This document shows, piece after piece, positions 8,449 to 16,687 of a DNA stretch of 34,847 nt (position 1 is the stretch's first letter; every line of letters starts with the position of its first letter). The position numbers and the translations under genes are program-made. The stretch spans positions 1 to 34,847 of the forward strand of contig CANFHM010000022.1 of the NCBI GenBank assembly GCA_947446975.1, in the 5' to 3' direction. This DNA comes from Microthrixaceae bacterium (GTDB lineage Bacteria > Actinomycetota > Acidimicrobiia > Acidimicrobiales > Acidimicrobilacustridaceae). The notes beneath the pieces are model-generated. The model did no database searches. It saw nothing but the letters and a program-made list of their open reading frames with translations, and was not told the DNA's origin.

Positions 8449-9017
8449 GCACTGCAACCACCTCCGTGCCTCGCCTCAAGGCGAAGTACAACGACGAGGT
8501 CCGCGCCGCTCTCAAGGAGTCGCTCGGCCTCGGCAACATCATGGAAGTCCCCCGTTTCGAGAAGATCGTCATCAACTCGGGCGTCGGCAAGGCCCTGGCC
8601 CAGTCCTCGCTCATCGAAGGTGCGACTCGTGATCTCGAGCTCATCGCCGGCCAGAAGGTCATCGTGACCAAGGCCAAGAAGTCGATCGCCGGCTTCAAGC
8701 TCCGCGAGGGCAATGCCATCGGCGTGAAGGTCACCCTTCGCGGCGATCGCATGTGGGAGTTCCTCGATCGCCTCATCTCGCTGGCGATCCCCCGTATCCG
8801 TGACTTCCGCGGTCTTCCCCCGAAGGCGTTCGACGGTCATGGCAACTACACATTCGGTGTTCAGGAGCAGCTCATGTTCCCTGAGATTGATTACGACAAG
8901 ATCGACGCTCCTCGTGGGTTCGACATCACCATCGTGACCACCGCCCGTACCAATGAAGAAGGCAAGGCTCTGCTCGATGCCTTCGGATTCCCGTTCAAGC
9001 GTGAGGGGCAGCAGTAA
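8445..9017 (+). CDS. rplE: 50S ribosomal protein L5 (uL5)
   Basis: A 190-residue product from ATG 8445. The frame is open upstream for nearly 600 bases, but that part lies inside rplN and rplX. GAAGGAG sits 7 bases upstream and the start overlaps the rplX stop (ATGA). L5 binds 5S rRNA and contacts P-site tRNA. Diagnostic segments are [55 protein letters not shown] and [22 protein letters not shown]. Confidence 0.98.
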   Translation: MSTATTSVPRLKAKYNDEVRAALKESLGLGNIMEVPRFEKIVINSGVGKALAQSSLIEGATRDLELIAGQKVIVTKAKKSIAGFKLREGNAIGVKVTLRGDRMWEFLDRLISLAIPRIRDFRGLPPKAFDGHGNYTFGVQEQLMFPEIDYDKIDAPRGFDITIVTTARTNEEGKALLDAFGFPFKREGQQ

Positions 9018-9202
9018 TGGCGAAGAAGGCGCTCGTTAACAAGCAACGCCAGACACCCAAGTTCAAGGTTCGTGGCTACAGCCGCTGCCAGCGATGCGGA
9101 CGTCCGCGTGCGGTCTACCGCAAGTTCCAGCTGTGCCGCGTGTGTCTGCGCGAGCTCGGTCACGCCGGTGAGATCCCTGGTCTCAAAAAGGCCAGCTGGT
9201 AG
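9017..9202 (+). CDS. rpsN: 30S ribosomal protein S14 type Z (uS14), zinc-binding
   Basis: A 61-residue product, exactly the short type Z form rather than the 101-residue zinc-free form. The zinc knuckle is Cys24-x2-Cys27 and Cys40-x2-Cys43 within [26 protein letters not shown]. It ends with IPGLKKASW, the family's conserved tail. S14 is in the head of the small subunit. Together with L24 and L36 in this cluster, it shows that the ribosome here uses zinc-bearing paralogues. Confidence 0.98.
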   Translation: MAKKALVNKQRQTPKFKVRGYSRCQRCGRPRAVYRKFQLCRVCLRELGHAGEIPGLKKASW

Positions 9203-9214
9203 GGGAGACGACTC

Positions 9215-9619
9215 ATGACAATGACTGACCCCATCGCCGACATGCTCACCCGCATCCGCAACGCCAACACGGCGATGCATGACGAGGTCCGCATGCCTTC
9301 CTCCAAGGTCAAGGAGGCGCTCGCACAGCTCCTCCTCAAGGAGGGCTACATCGAGGCCTTCGAGATCACCGAGGATCCCGCCCGTCCGGGTCGGGTGCTC
9401 ACCGTGACCATGAAGTACTCCGCCGAGCGCAAGCGCGTCATCTCCGGCGTCAAGCGCATCTCGAAGCCCGGCCTTCGCGTGTACACCAAGTCCGACAAGA
9501 TCCCCCGTGTTCTCGGTGGTCTCGGTGTCGCTGTCCTGTCCACTAGCCAGGGGCTCATGACCGACCGTGAGGCGCGCAAGCGTCACATGGGCGGCGAGAT
9601 CCTCTGCTTCGTCTGGTAG
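9215..9619 (+). CDS. rpsH: 30S ribosomal protein S8 (uS8)
   Basis: A 134-residue product. S8 is a central 16S rRNA binder and in E. coli the translational repressor of the spc operon. It starts [19 protein letters not shown] and ends with the conserved [33 protein letters not shown] ribosome-binding site lies just after the rpsN stop, one of the few short spacers in this stretch. Confidence 0.98.
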   Translation: MTMTDPIADMLTRIRNANTAMHDEVRMPSSKVKEALAQLLLKEGYIEAFEITEDPARPGRVLTVTMKYSAERKRVISGVKRISKPGLRVYTKSDKIPRVLGGLGVAVLSTSQGLMTDREARKRHMGGEILCFVW

Positions 9620-9628
9620 GAGGCCGCC

Positions 9629-10168
9629 ATGTCCCGCGTCGGCAAAGCACCGATCCCCGTCCCGAAGGGTGTCGAGATCTCGATCTCCGGCAGCCACATC
9701 ACCGTGAAGGGCCCCAAGGGCACTCTCGAACGCGACATCCCCGGAGAGATCACCGTCCGTGAGGACGAGGGTCAGCTCCTGGTGGAGCGTCCGAACGATG
9801 AGCGTCAGAACCGCTCCCTGCACGGCCTCGTGCGTTCACTCGTGAACAACATGGTCGTCGGCGTGAGCGAGGGCTACCGCAAGGAGCTCGAGATCATCGG
9901 TGTCGGTTACCGCGCCATCCCCAAGGGCGACACGACCCTCGAACTGGCCCTCGGCTTCAGCCATCCGGTGAGCGTCGAGGCCCCCGCCGGCATCACCTTC
10001 GAGGTGCCGACCCCCACGCAGATCGCCGTCATCGGCACCGACAAGGAGACCGTCGGTCAGGTCGCGGCGAACATTCGTGCCATCCGTAAGCCCGAGCCCT
10101 ACAAGGGCAAGGGCGTCCGTTACCGCGGCGAACACGTCGTGCGTAAAGCGGGCAAGGCCGGGAAGTAA
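9629..10168 (+). CDS. rplF: 50S ribosomal protein L6 (uL6)
   Basis: A 179-residue product. L6 is a two-domain protein near the factor-binding site. [16 protein letters not shown] at the start, [11 protein letters not shown], and the C-terminal [25 protein letters not shown] identify it. A full AGGAGG (9618-9623) overlaps the rpsH stop and is 5 bases from the ATG, the strongest ribosome-binding site in the cluster. Confidence 0.98.
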   Translation: MSRVGKAPIPVPKGVEISISGSHITVKGPKGTLERDIPGEITVREDEGQLLVERPNDERQNRSLHGLVRSLVNNMVVGVSEGYRKELEIIGVGYRAIPKGDTTLELALGFSHPVSVEAPAGITFEVPTPTQIAVIGTDKETVGQVAANIRAIRKPEPYKGKGVRYRGEHVVRKAGKAGK

Positions 10169-10176
10169 GGAACCTC

Positions 10177-10542
10177 ATGAGCGACAGCGCAAAGCAAAAA
10201 CGAGAAGCGCGCATCCGCCGTCACCGCCGTGTGCGCAAGCATGTCCGCGGGACCGCCGAGCGTCCCCGTCTCGCCGTGTTCCGTTCCAACCGGCACATCA
10301 GTGCACAGGTCATCGACGACATCACCGGCCGCACCCTGGCCGCTGCGTCCACCGTCGAGACCGGCACGGCAACGGATGGGACCAGCAACATCGCCGCCGC
10401 AACCGCGGTGGGTCGCCTCGTGGCCGATCGGGCCAAGGCAGCCGGTATCGACAAGGTCGTTTTCGACCGCGGCGGTTTCCTCTACCACGGTCGTGTGGCC
10501 GCGGTGGCCGAAGCTGCTCGAGAAGCAGGACTGGAGTTCTGA
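10177..10542 (+). CDS. rplR: 50S ribosomal protein L18 (uL18)
   Basis: A 121-residue product. L18 binds 5S rRNA with L5. The basic N-terminus [33 protein letters not shown] is characteristic, as is the C-terminal [34 protein letters not shown] across the previous stop gives a suitable ribosome-binding site. The stop shares a base with the rpsE start. Confidence 0.98.
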   Translation: MSDSAKQKREARIRRHRRVRKHVRGTAERPRLAVFRSNRHISAQVIDDITGRTLAAASTVETGTATDGTSNIAAATAVGRLVADRAKAAGIDKVVFDRGGFLYHGRVAAVAEAAREAGLEF

Positions 10543-11105
10543 TGGCGCTCAACATTGATGCACTCGCCCTTCGCGAGTCCCGCGTGATCAACATCAATCG
10601 CGTGGCCAAGGTCGTCAAGGGTGGTCGTCGGTTCTCCTTCACCGCCCTCGTGGTGATCGGCGATGGCGCAGGCCACGTCGGTCTCGGCTACGGCAAGGCC
10701 AAGGAAGTGCCGCTGGCCATCCAGAAGGGCACCGAAGAGGCTCGCAAGAACCTGTTCGCCGTGCCGCTGGCCGGAACCACCGTCACCCACCCGATCATCG
10801 GTCGCATGGGTGCGGGTCGCGTGCTGCTGAAGCCCGCCGCCCCCGGTACCGGTGTGATCGCCGGTGGTGCCGCTCGCGCCATCCTCGAGGAGGCAGGCAT
10901 CCACGACGTGCTGTGCAAGTCGCTCGGATCCTCGAACCACATCAACGTGGCCCGCGCCACCATCGCCGGCCTCCAGGGCCTCAAGCGTCCCGACGAGGTC
11001 GCCCGCCTCCGTGGCCTCTCGCCCGAGGAATTCGTTCCCAAGGGCATGCTCGAGGCGTACAAGGAATCCGAGCGCGGCCCGCACATCCCGACTGAGGTCG
11101 CATGA
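10542..11105 (+). CDS. rpsE: 30S ribosomal protein S5 (uS5)
   Basis: A 187-residue product from ATG 10542 (TGATG junction). The frame is open far upstream, but only as an overlap with rplF and rplR. S5 is involved in decoding accuracy and the mRNA entry site. The double-stranded-RNA-binding-like domain shows [33 protein letters not shown] and [19 protein letters not shown]. The C-terminal domain contains [29 protein letters not shown]. Confidence 0.98.
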   Translation: MALNIDALALRESRVININRVAKVVKGGRRFSFTALVVIGDGAGHVGLGYGKAKEVPLAIQKGTEEARKNLFAVPLAGTTVTHPIIGRMGAGRVLLKPAAPGTGVIAGGAARAILEEAGIHDVLCKSLGSSNHINVARATIAGLQGLKRPDEVARLRGLSPEEFVPKGMLEAYKESERGPHIPTEVA

Positions 11106-11308
11106 TGGCTGAACTCAAGGTCACCCAGGTCCGATCCGCCATCGGCGTGAAGCCCAAGCACCGCGGCACGCTGCGGGCGCTCGGTCTCCGGGGCATCGGC
11201 AAGACCAACACGCTCCCGGACCGTCCCGAGATCCGCGGCATGATCGCTCGTGTCCCTCATCTCGTGACCGTCGAGGAACTCAACTCCGGCGCTGCCGGCG
11301 AGGCATAA
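11102..11308 (+). CDS. rpmD: 50S ribosomal protein L30 (uL30)
   Basis: A 68-residue product. L30 is a small, non-universal large-subunit protein. The stretch [36 protein letters not shown] is the full family signature. Adjacent ATG codons at 11102 and 11105 are both possible starts; the first gives an ATGA overlap with rpsE. The C-terminus has a short extra tail after the conserved HLVTVEEL. Confidence 0.96.
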   Translation: MMAELKVTQVRSAIGVKPKHRGTLRALGLRGIGKTNTLPDRPEIRGMIARVPHLVTVEELNSGAAGEA

Positions 11309-11318
11309 GGACACGAAC

Positions 11319-11807
11319 GTGAAGATCCATGATCTCCAGCCCGCACCGGGCTCCAACCGTCGCCGCAAGCGCGTCGGTCGTGGCATCGGCGGCAAGGGCG
11401 GCAAGACCGCAGGCCGTGGTACCAAGGGTCAGACCGCTCGCGGCACCATCCCGGCTCGCTTCGAAGGTGGCCAGATGCCCCTTCACATGCGCATGCCGAA
11501 GCTGCGCGGCTTCAACAACCCGTTCCGTGTCGAGTATCAGGCCGTGAACCTCGATGCCCTCGAGGCCTCGGGTCTCGACGTGCTCGATCCCGAGTCGATG
11601 CTGGCTGCTGGCCTCTCCCACAAGGGTGCGCTCGTGAAGGTGCTCGGTCGTGGTGAGGTCACCCGGGCGATCACCGTCCGTGCCCACGGCTTCTCGAAGT
11701 CGGCTGAGGCAGCCATCACCGCCGCCGGCGGTAGTGTCGAGGTGCTCCCGCTTCCATGGGGCGACCGTCGTCCGCCTGCCAACGGCAGCCAATTCACCAA
11801 CCGCTGA
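11319..11807 (+). CDS. rplO: 50S ribosomal protein L15 (uL15)
   Basis: A 162-residue product starting at GTG, with AAGGA (11307-11311) 7 bases upstream. L15 threads an extended Gly-rich arm into 23S rRNA. The arm is visible as PGSNRRRKRVGRGIGGKGGKTAGRGTKGQTAR, followed by FEGGQMPLHMRMPKLRGF. The globular part is complete. The final residues, after VEVLPLPWG, are a poorly conserved tail. It precedes secY, as in the standard spc order. Confidence 0.98.
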   Translation: MKIHDLQPAPGSNRRRKRVGRGIGGKGGKTAGRGTKGQTARGTIPARFEGGQMPLHMRMPKLRGFNNPFRVEYQAVNLDALEASGLDVLDPESMLAAGLSHKGALVKVLGRGEVTRAITVRAHGFSKSAEAAITAAGGSVEVLPLPWGDRRPPANGSQFTNR

Positions 11808-11841
11808 TCCGACCACCCTCGGTCACGGCAGGAGCCCACCG

Positions 11842-13155
11842 GTGATCTCGAACCTCAAGAACATCTTCAAGGTCGCAGACCTGCGCAACAAGGTGCTGTT
11901 CACCTTGCTGATGATCGCGCTCTACCGCCTCGGTGCCCATCTGCCCACACCCGGCATCGATGTCGCAGCGCTGAAGCAGTTGAAGTCGAGCGCCGACACC
12001 GGCGGCATCCTCGCCTTCCTCAAGCTGTTCTCCGGTGGTGCGCTCACCAACTTCGCCATCTTCGCCCTCGGGATCATGCCGTACATCACGGCGTCGATCA
12101 TCATGCAGATCCTCGGTGTGGTCATCCCGAAGCTCGAGGAATGGCAGAACCAGGGCGCCGTCGGTCAGCGCAAGATCACGCAGTGGACCCGCTACGTCAC
12201 GATCGGTATCGCGGTGCTGCAGTCCACCGGCCTTGCCTATCTGTTCCACAACGGCGGCGGCGGTCTCCGTGGTGGCAACCAGACCGGTATCGATCTGGTG
12301 CCGAACTTCGACGTCGGCCATGTGCTGCTCATCGTGCTCACCCTCACCACCGGCACCGCTCTGCTGATGTGGATGGGTGAGCTCATCACCCAGCGCGGCA
12401 TCGGCAACGGCATGTCGATCATCATCTTCGCCTCGGTCGTGAGCATCCTCCCGGGCATGCTCGGCCAGATCAAGGCCAACGGCGGCATCACGGCGCTCAT
12501 CCTCGTGCTGATCGGCTACGGCCTCATCCTGGTGGCCATCGTGTTCGTCGAACAGGGCCAGCGCCGCATCCCGGTGCAGTTCGCCAAACGTGTCGTCGGT
12601 CGTCGCATGTATGGCGGGCAGAGCACGTACATCCCGCTCAAGGTCAACCAGTCGGGCGTGATCCCGATCATCTTCGCCAGCTCGGTGCTCTACCTGCCGC
12701 AGCTGCTGTCGTTCGTACTGCCGGCCGATGGCTGGGGCAAGAGCCTGCAGGACTGGATCTCCTCGAACCTCGTCACGCCGAACGCCCCGATCCACATGAT
12801 CGTGTTCGGTCTGCTCATCATCGGGTTCGCCTACTTCTACACCGCCATCACCTTCGATCCGGTGAAGCAGGCCGATCAGCTGCGCAAGCAGGGCGGCTTC
12901 ATCCCCGGTATCCGTCCCGGTCCCCAGACCGAGCGGTACCTCGCCAAGGTGCTGTCCCGCATCACGCTCCCGGGAGCGCTGTTCATCGCTGCGGTGGCCC
13001 TCATCCCGTCCTACATCCTCACCACGTATCTGCCCGGCACCACCGTGCAGTTCACGGGTATCTCGATCCTCATCTCGGTGGGCGTCGCCCTCGAGACCAT
13101 GAAGCAGATCGACAGCCAGTTGATGCAGCGCAACTACGAAGGATTCCTGAAGTAG
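11842..13155 (+). CDS. secY: SecY, channel subunit of the Sec protein translocase
   Basis: A 437-residue product starting at GTG 11842, with CAGGAG 7 bases upstream. The frame is open upstream, but that extension overlaps rplO and lacks family similarity. SecY forms the membrane pore through which unfolded proteins are exported or inserted. ISNLKNIFKVADLRNKVLFTLLMIALYRLG starts the first helix and GIDVAALKQ begins the plug region. The long cytoplasmic loop holds RRIPVQFAKRVVGRRMYGGQSTYIPLKVNQSGVIPIIF. About ten hydrophobic helices are visible. The C-terminus LMQRNYEGFLK is conserved. The stop overlaps the adk start. Confidence 0.98.
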   Translation: MISNLKNIFKVADLRNKVLFTLLMIALYRLGAHLPTPGIDVAALKQLKSSADTGGILAFLKLFSGGALTNFAIFALGIMPYITASIIMQILGVVIPKLEEWQNQGAVGQRKITQWTRYVTIGIAVLQSTGLAYLFHNGGGGLRGGNQTGIDLVPNFDVGHVLLIVLTLTTGTALLMWMGELITQRGIGNGMSIIIFASVVSILPGMLGQIKANGGITALILVLIGYGLILVAIVFVEQGQRRIPVQFAKRVVGRRMYGGQSTYIPLKVNQSGVIPIIFASSVLYLPQLLSFVLPADGWGKSLQDWISSNLVTPNAPIHMIVFGLLIIGFAYFYTAITFDPVKQADQLRKQGGFIPGIRPGPQTERYLAKVLSRITLPGALFIAAVALIPSYILTTYLPGTTVQFTGISILISVGVALETMKQIDSQLMQRNYEGFLK

Positions 13156-13802
13156 TGGCACTCCGTCTGGTCATCTTCGGACGTCAGGGTGCTGGCAAGG
13201 GGACGCAGTCGACCCGACTGTCGAACCGCTACGGCACACCTCATATCTCCACCGGCGACATGCTGCGCGCCGCGGTGGCGAACGCGACCCCGCTCGGCAT
13301 CGAGGCGAAGGCGGTCATGGAATCCGGTGGCCTCGTCTCCGACGAGATCATCCTCGGGGTGGTCGAGGAGCGTCTGGCCGAGGCCGATGTCCGGTCCAAC
13401 GGGTTCCTGCTCGACGGCTTCCCCCGCACCGTGGTCCAGGCTGAGGGCCTCGCCCGCTTCGCCACCATCGATGTGGCGATCGACCTCGTCGTGCCCGAGG
13501 ACGTCGTGCTCGAACGCATGTCGGCCCGCCGGGTCTGCGTGTCCTGCGGCCGGGTGTACTCGCTGGCCGAGCCGCCCGCATCGGGATGGTCCTGCGACAA
13601 CTGCGGTGCTGACGTCGTGCAGCGCAGCGACGACACGCCCGAGGCCATCGCCAAGCGTCTCCATACCTATGCGACCGAGACCCAGCCGACCATCGACTGG
13701 TACACCCGGGCGGGGCTGCTCATCGCCGTCGACGGCCTCGGCACGCCCGATGAGGTCACCGAGCGCCTCACCGCGGCGATCGACAACGTCGCTGTCGGGT
13801 AG
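13155..13802 (+). CDS. adk: Adenylate kinase, zinc-LID form
   Basis: A 215-residue product starting at GTG, sharing a base with the secY stop. It interconverts AMP plus ATP with two ADP. The P-loop is GRQGAGKGT (residues 9-17). The NMP-binding region is HISTGDMLRAAV and the conserved FLLDGFPRT segment is present. The LID has Cys128-x2-Cys131 and Cys147-x2-Cys150, a structural zinc site found in many Gram-positive and actinobacterial enzymes. Thirty-five bases separate it from map. Confidence 0.98.
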   Translation: MALRLVIFGRQGAGKGTQSTRLSNRYGTPHISTGDMLRAAVANATPLGIEAKAVMESGGLVSDEIILGVVEERLAEADVRSNGFLLDGFPRTVVQAEGLARFATIDVAIDLVVPEDVVLERMSARRVCVSCGRVYSLAEPPASGWSCDNCGADVVQRSDDTPEAIAKRLHTYATETQPTIDWYTRAGLLIAVDGLGTPDEVTERLTAAIDNVAVG

Positions 13803-13837
13803 ATCCTGACGCGCTGCGGCAGGGGGCTCGACAGCTG

Positions 13838-14581
13838 ATGGCGAGACGTACGCCCGAGGAACTTCGCTGCATGCGGGCCGCCGGTCGGGTGGTCGCCGAG
13901 ATGCATGAGCGCATCAGGGCCGCCGTCCGCCCCGGCGTCACCACCGCACAGCTCGATGCGGTCGGGCGCGAGGTGATCGAGCGTCGCGGTGCGACCAGCA
14001 ACTTCCTCGGCTACCACGGCTTCCCGGCGGTGATCTGTGCCTCGCCCAATGACGTGATCGTCCATGGCATCCCCGGAGCGATCACGCTCGAGGAGGGCGA
14101 CATCATCTCGATCGACTGCGGCGCCGTCGTCGATGGCTGGCACGGGGATGCGGCCTTCACGATGGGCGTCGGGGAGATCTCGGCCGAGGCCCGGCGGCTG
14201 ATCGAGGTCACCGAGGCCTCGCTGCATGCGGGGATCGCCGCGATGGTCGTCGGCAACCACATCGGCGATATCGGTGCTGCGGTCCAGGGTGTCGTCGAGG
14301 CGGCCGGGTACTCGGTGGTCGAGGAGTATGTCGGCCATGGGATAGGACGGGCCATGCACGAGAGCCCCGAGGTGCCGAATCACGGTCGGCCGGGCCGGGG
14401 AGGGAAGCTGCATGCCGGCATGACCCTCGCCGTGGAGCCCATGGTGAACATCGGTTCGGCCGAGACCTTCCTCACCGAGGACGGTTGGACGGTGGTCACC
14501 GCCGATCAGGCGCTCTCGGCGCATTTCGAGCACACCATCGCCATCACCGACCACGGGCCCGAGATCCTGACCCTGCCGTGA
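13838..14581 (+). CDS. map: Methionine aminopeptidase, type I
   Basis: A 247-residue product. It removes the initiator methionine from nascent proteins. The five metal ligands fall in recognisable motifs: IDCGAVVDGWHGDAAFT (two Asp), EEYVGHGIGRAMHESPEVPN (His), LAVEPMVN (Glu) and HFEHTIAITDHG (following Glu region). The absence of an inserted 60-residue domain makes it type I. AGGGGG lies upstream of the ATG. The gene is followed by a new promoter for infA rather than by a tight overlap. Confidence 0.97.
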   Translation: MARRTPEELRCMRAAGRVVAEMHERIRAAVRPGVTTAQLDAVGREVIERRGATSNFLGYHGFPAVICASPNDVIVHGIPGAITLEEGDIISIDCGAVVDGWHGDAAFTMGVGEISAEARRLIEVTEASLHAGIAAMVVGNHIGDIGAAVQGVVEAAGYSVVEEYVGHGIGRAMHESPEVPNHGRPGRGGKLHAGMTLAVEPMVNIGSAETFLTEDGWTVVTADQALSAHFEHTIAITDHGPEILTLP

Positions 14582-14596
14582 GCCGCCGGCACAGTT

Positions 14597-14625
14597 TTGA
14601 AATCGCCGGTCCCCACCGCTAGGGT
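14597..14625 (+). promoter_or_regulatory. Predicted promoter of infA-rpmJ and the distal alpha genes
   Basis: TTGAAA (14597-14602) and TAGGGT (14620-14625) are 17 bases apart, shortly after the map stop. Transcription would begin near 14632, leaving a leader of about 90 bases before infA. This placement rules out the in-frame TTG at 14625 as the infA start, because it is part of the -10 box. Confidence 0.6.
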
Positions 14626-14720
14626 TGCCCCTCGGCCATTTGCGCTCCGCGTTGTTCCGCGTTCGCGCTCCGGTCCGACAGCAGCAATCACTTGCAGGAA
14701 TCACGAGCAGGAGCAGTGCC

Positions 14721-14945
14721 CTGGCTAAGCCAAAAGAAGATGCGATCGTCCTCGAGGGGACGGTGATCGAGCCGCTGCCGAACGCCATGTTCCGCGTCGA
14801 GCTCGAGAACGGCCACAAGGTGCTGGCCCATATCTCCGGGAAGATGCGCATGCATTACATCCGCATCCTCCCCGGCGACCGGGTGCAGGTGGAGCTCACG
14901 CCCTACGACCTGACCCGCGGTCGGATCACCTATCGGTACAAGTGA
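14721..14945 (+). CDS. infA: Translation initiation factor IF-1, apparent CTG start
   Basis: A 74-residue product if translation begins at CTG 14721. Decoded this way the N-terminus is [20 protein letters not shown], which matches the family from its first residue. AGGAG (14709-14713) is 7 bases upstream, the ideal spacing. No ATG, GTG or in-frame TTG lies between the promoter and this codon; the only in-frame upstream candidate (TTG 14625) falls in the -10 box. IF-1 is an OB-fold protein that blocks the A-site during initiation. [28 protein letters not shown] and the C-terminal [12 protein letters not shown] are canonical. Confidence 0.93.
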   Translation: MAKPKEDAIVLEGTVIEPLPNAMFRVELENGHKVLAHISGKMRMHYIRILPGDRVQVELTPYDLTRGRITYRYK

Positions 14946-15015
14946 TCCTCCAGCAGGAACAGCAGTCCCCGCACCACAGCTCGTCCCAGCAGCAACAGCA
15001 GCACCACAAGAGAGC

Positions 15016-15037
15016 GTCCGACCAACAGGGGTCGGAC
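15016..15037 (+). promoter_or_regulatory. Perfect 8-bp hairpin in the infA-rpmJ spacer
   Basis: GTCCGACC (15016-15023), a six-base loop AACAGG, and GGTCGGAC (15030-15037). It sits in the middle of a 158-base spacer, while most junctions in the cluster are overlaps. No T-run follows, so it is not a standard intrinsic terminator. It could stabilise or process the mRNA, or control rpmJ translation. Confidence 0.55.
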
Positions 15038-15103
15038 CCATCGAGGGGAACACGCCTCGATGAACCGGATCCCCGGATCACGGCGAAAGAAAGCAAGAAG
15101 GAT

Positions 15104-15217
15104 TTGAAAGTACGTCCGAGCGTCAAGAAGATCTGTGAGAAGTGCAAGGTGATCCGCCGCCATGGTCGCGTGCAGGTCATCTGTGAGAACCCCCGTCACA
15201 AGCAGCGGCAGGGCTGA
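15104..15217 (+). CDS. rpmJ: 50S ribosomal protein L36 (bL36), zinc-binding, TTG start
   Basis: A 37-residue product from TTG 15104, reading [21 protein letters not shown] and ending [12 protein letters not shown]. This is the exact family length and sequence. The zinc ligands are Cys11, Cys14, Cys27 and His32, so it is the zinc-containing form. The frame is open upstream to a GTG that overlaps the infA stop. That extension would be a Gln/Ser/His-rich low-complexity stretch never seen on L36. The purine-rich AAAGCAAGAAGGA just upstream is a poor ribosome-binding site because its best part abuts the TTG. Confidence 0.93.
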   Translation: MKVRPSVKKICEKCKVIRRHGRVQVICENPRHKQRQG

Positions 15218-15220
15218 TCC

Positions 15221-15598
15221 ATGGCACGTATCGCAGGAGTCGACATCCCCCGTGAGAAGCGTCTCGTCATCTCACTCACCTACATCTACGGCATCGGGAA
15301 CACCACCGCAGCCACGATCTGCGAGGCCACCGGCATCGACCAGAGCACGCGTGTGCGTGATCTGACCGACGAAGAGGTCAACAAGATCCGTGCGTTCATC
15401 GACAGCGGCATCAAGGTCGAGGGTGACCTGCGCCGCGAGGTCGATCAGGACATCCGTCGCAAGATGGAGATCGGTTGTTACCAGGGTCTGCGTCATCGCC
15501 GGGGCCTCCCGGTCCGCGGTCAGCGCACCCATACCAATGCTCGTACTCGCAAGGGCCCGAAGAAGACCGTGGCCGGTAAGAAGAAGGTGGGTCGCTAG
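15221..15598 (+). CDS. rpsM: 30S ribosomal protein S13 (uS13)
   Basis: A 125-residue product. S13 is in the small-subunit head and forms bridges to L5. [25 protein letters not shown] with the helix-two-turn-helix that follows, and the basic C-terminus [34 protein letters not shown], identify it. It begins 3 bases after rpmJ ends. Confidence 0.98.
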   Translation: MARIAGVDIPREKRLVISLTYIYGIGNTTAATICEATGIDQSTRVRDLTDEEVNKIRAFIDSGIKVEGDLRREVDQDIRRKMEIGCYQGLRHRRGLPVRGQRTHTNARTRKGPKKTVAGKKKVGR

Positions 15599-15600
15599 TC

Positions 15601-15999
15601 ATGGCCAAGCCAGCAGCGGGTGGTCGTCGCCCCCGCAAGAAGGAACGCAAGAACGTCTCCTACGGCGTCGCTCACATCAAGAGCTCGTTCAACAACACCA
15701 TCGTCAGCATCACCGATCAGCAGGGCAACGTGCTGTCGTGGGCCTCGGCCGGCAACGTCGGTTTCAAGGGTTCCCGCAAGAGCACCCCGTTCGCAGCCCA
15801 GATGGCTGCCGAGCAGTGCGCCAAGCGAGCCATGGAACATGGCGTCCGCAAGGTCGATGTCGTCGTCAAGGGTCCCGGCTCCGGCCGTGAGACCGCGATC
15901 CGCAGCATCCAGAGCGCCGGCATCGAAGTCACCGGCATCAAGGATGTCACCCCGGTGCCGCACAACGGTTGCCGCCAGCCCAAGCGTCGGAGGGTCTGA
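15601..15999 (+). CDS. rpsK: 30S ribosomal protein S11 (uS11)
   Basis: A 132-residue product. S11 lines the platform and the mRNA exit path. The signatures are ASFNNT-type [27 protein letters not shown] and [18 protein letters not shown]. The C-terminus shows [26 protein letters not shown], with the asparagine-glycine site that is isomerised in E. coli S11. It starts 2 bases after the rpsM stop. Confidence 0.98.
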   Translation: MAKPAAGGRRPRKKERKNVSYGVAHIKSSFNNTIVSITDQQGNVLSWASAGNVGFKGSRKSTPFAAQMAAEQCAKRAMEHGVRKVDVVVKGPGSGRETAIRSIQSAGIEVTGIKDVTPVPHNGCRQPKRRRV

Positions 16000-16001
16000 T
16001 C

Positions 16002-16619
16002 ATGGCTCGTTACACCGGACCCAAAGCCCGAGTCTCCCGTCGTCTCGGCACCAACATCTTCGGCACGAAGGGCGAGACCATCGCCCTCGAGAAGCGACCG
16101 TACCCCCCTGGTGAGCACGGCCGCACCCGCCGTCGTGGCAACCCCAGCGAGTACCTGCTCCAGATGCAGGAGAAGCAGAAGGCCCGTTTCACCTACGGCC
16201 TCTCCGAGAAGCAGTTCCGCAACCTCTACGAGGAGGCCTCCCGCAAGGACGGCGTCACCGGTGAGAACATGCTGCGCTTCCTCGAACTCCGCCTCGACAA
16301 CGTGATCTACCGCGCCGGATGGGCAGCGACCCGTCCGCAGGCCCGTCAGTTCGTGGGTCATGGTCATGTGAACGTCAACGGTCGTCGCCTCGACATCCCC
16401 AGCTACCGCGTCCGCAAGGGCGACATCATCACGCTCCGCGACAAGGCTCGCGAGATGATCGTCGTGCAGTGGAACCGCGACATGCTCGATCGTCGCCCCC
16501 CGGCGTGGCTCGAAGCCTCCGATGGTGGTCTCACCATCACGGTGGCGGCGCTGCCCGTGCGTGACCAGATCGACGTGCCCGTGCGCGAGCAGCTCATCGT
16601 CGAGCTTTATTCGAAGTAG
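16002..16619 (+). CDS. rpsD: 30S ribosomal protein S4 (uS4), zinc-free form
   Basis: A 205-residue product from ATG 16002; the slightly longer open frame would start inside rpsK. S4 nucleates 16S assembly and contributes to decoding. ARYTGPKARVSRRLGTNIFG starts it. The N-terminal domain has no cysteine cluster, so this is the zinc-free version, in contrast to S14 and L36 nearby. The S4 RNA-binding domain shows LRLDNVIYRAGWAATRPQARQFVGHGHVNVNG. In many bacteria S4 represses the alpha operon. Confidence 0.98.
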   Translation: MARYTGPKARVSRRLGTNIFGTKGETIALEKRPYPPGEHGRTRRRGNPSEYLLQMQEKQKARFTYGLSEKQFRNLYEEASRKDGVTGENMLRFLELRLDNVIYRAGWAATRPQARQFVGHGHVNVNGRRLDIPSYRVRKGDIITLRDKAREMIVVQWNRDMLDRRPPAWLEASDGGLTITVAALPVRDQIDVPVREQLIVELYSK

Positions 16620-16629
16620 ACGCATCGCG

Positions 16630-16647
16630 GGCGGGGGAGTCCCCGCC
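16630..16647 (+). promoter_or_regulatory. GC-only hairpin between rpsD and rpoA
   Basis: GGCGGGG (16630-16636), loop GAGT, and CCCCGCC (16641-16647) form a 7-bp stem. It lies 10 bases past the rpsD stop and about 40 bases before the rpoA start. No T-run follows, so read-through is expected; an attenuation or processing role that sets rpoA dosage is possible. Confidence 0.45.
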
Positions 16648-16687
16648 GCATGTGTCGATCAGCAACGAACGGAACCGAGGTACTTAC

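Noticed and set aside
11794-13161. A 455-codon - strand frame opposite secY, rich in His, Asp and Glu
   Set aside because: It mirrors the secY codons exactly and has none of the hallmarks of a real protein; secY is certain.
14625-14720. An N-terminal extension of IF-1 from TTG 14625
   Set aside because: The TTG is the last part of a good -10 box, so it would not be in the mRNA, and the extension is unlike any IF-1.
15016-15037. The infA-rpmJ hairpin as an intrinsic terminator
   Set aside because: There is no T-run after the stem and essential ribosomal genes follow with no clear new promoter.
14942-15103. A 54-residue Gln/Ser/His-rich N-terminal extension of L36 from a GTG overlapping the infA stop
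   Set aside because: L36 is a buried 37-residue protein; the extension has no ribosome-binding site and contains a hairpin. I kept TTG 15104, noting that translation of this frame has not been excluded.
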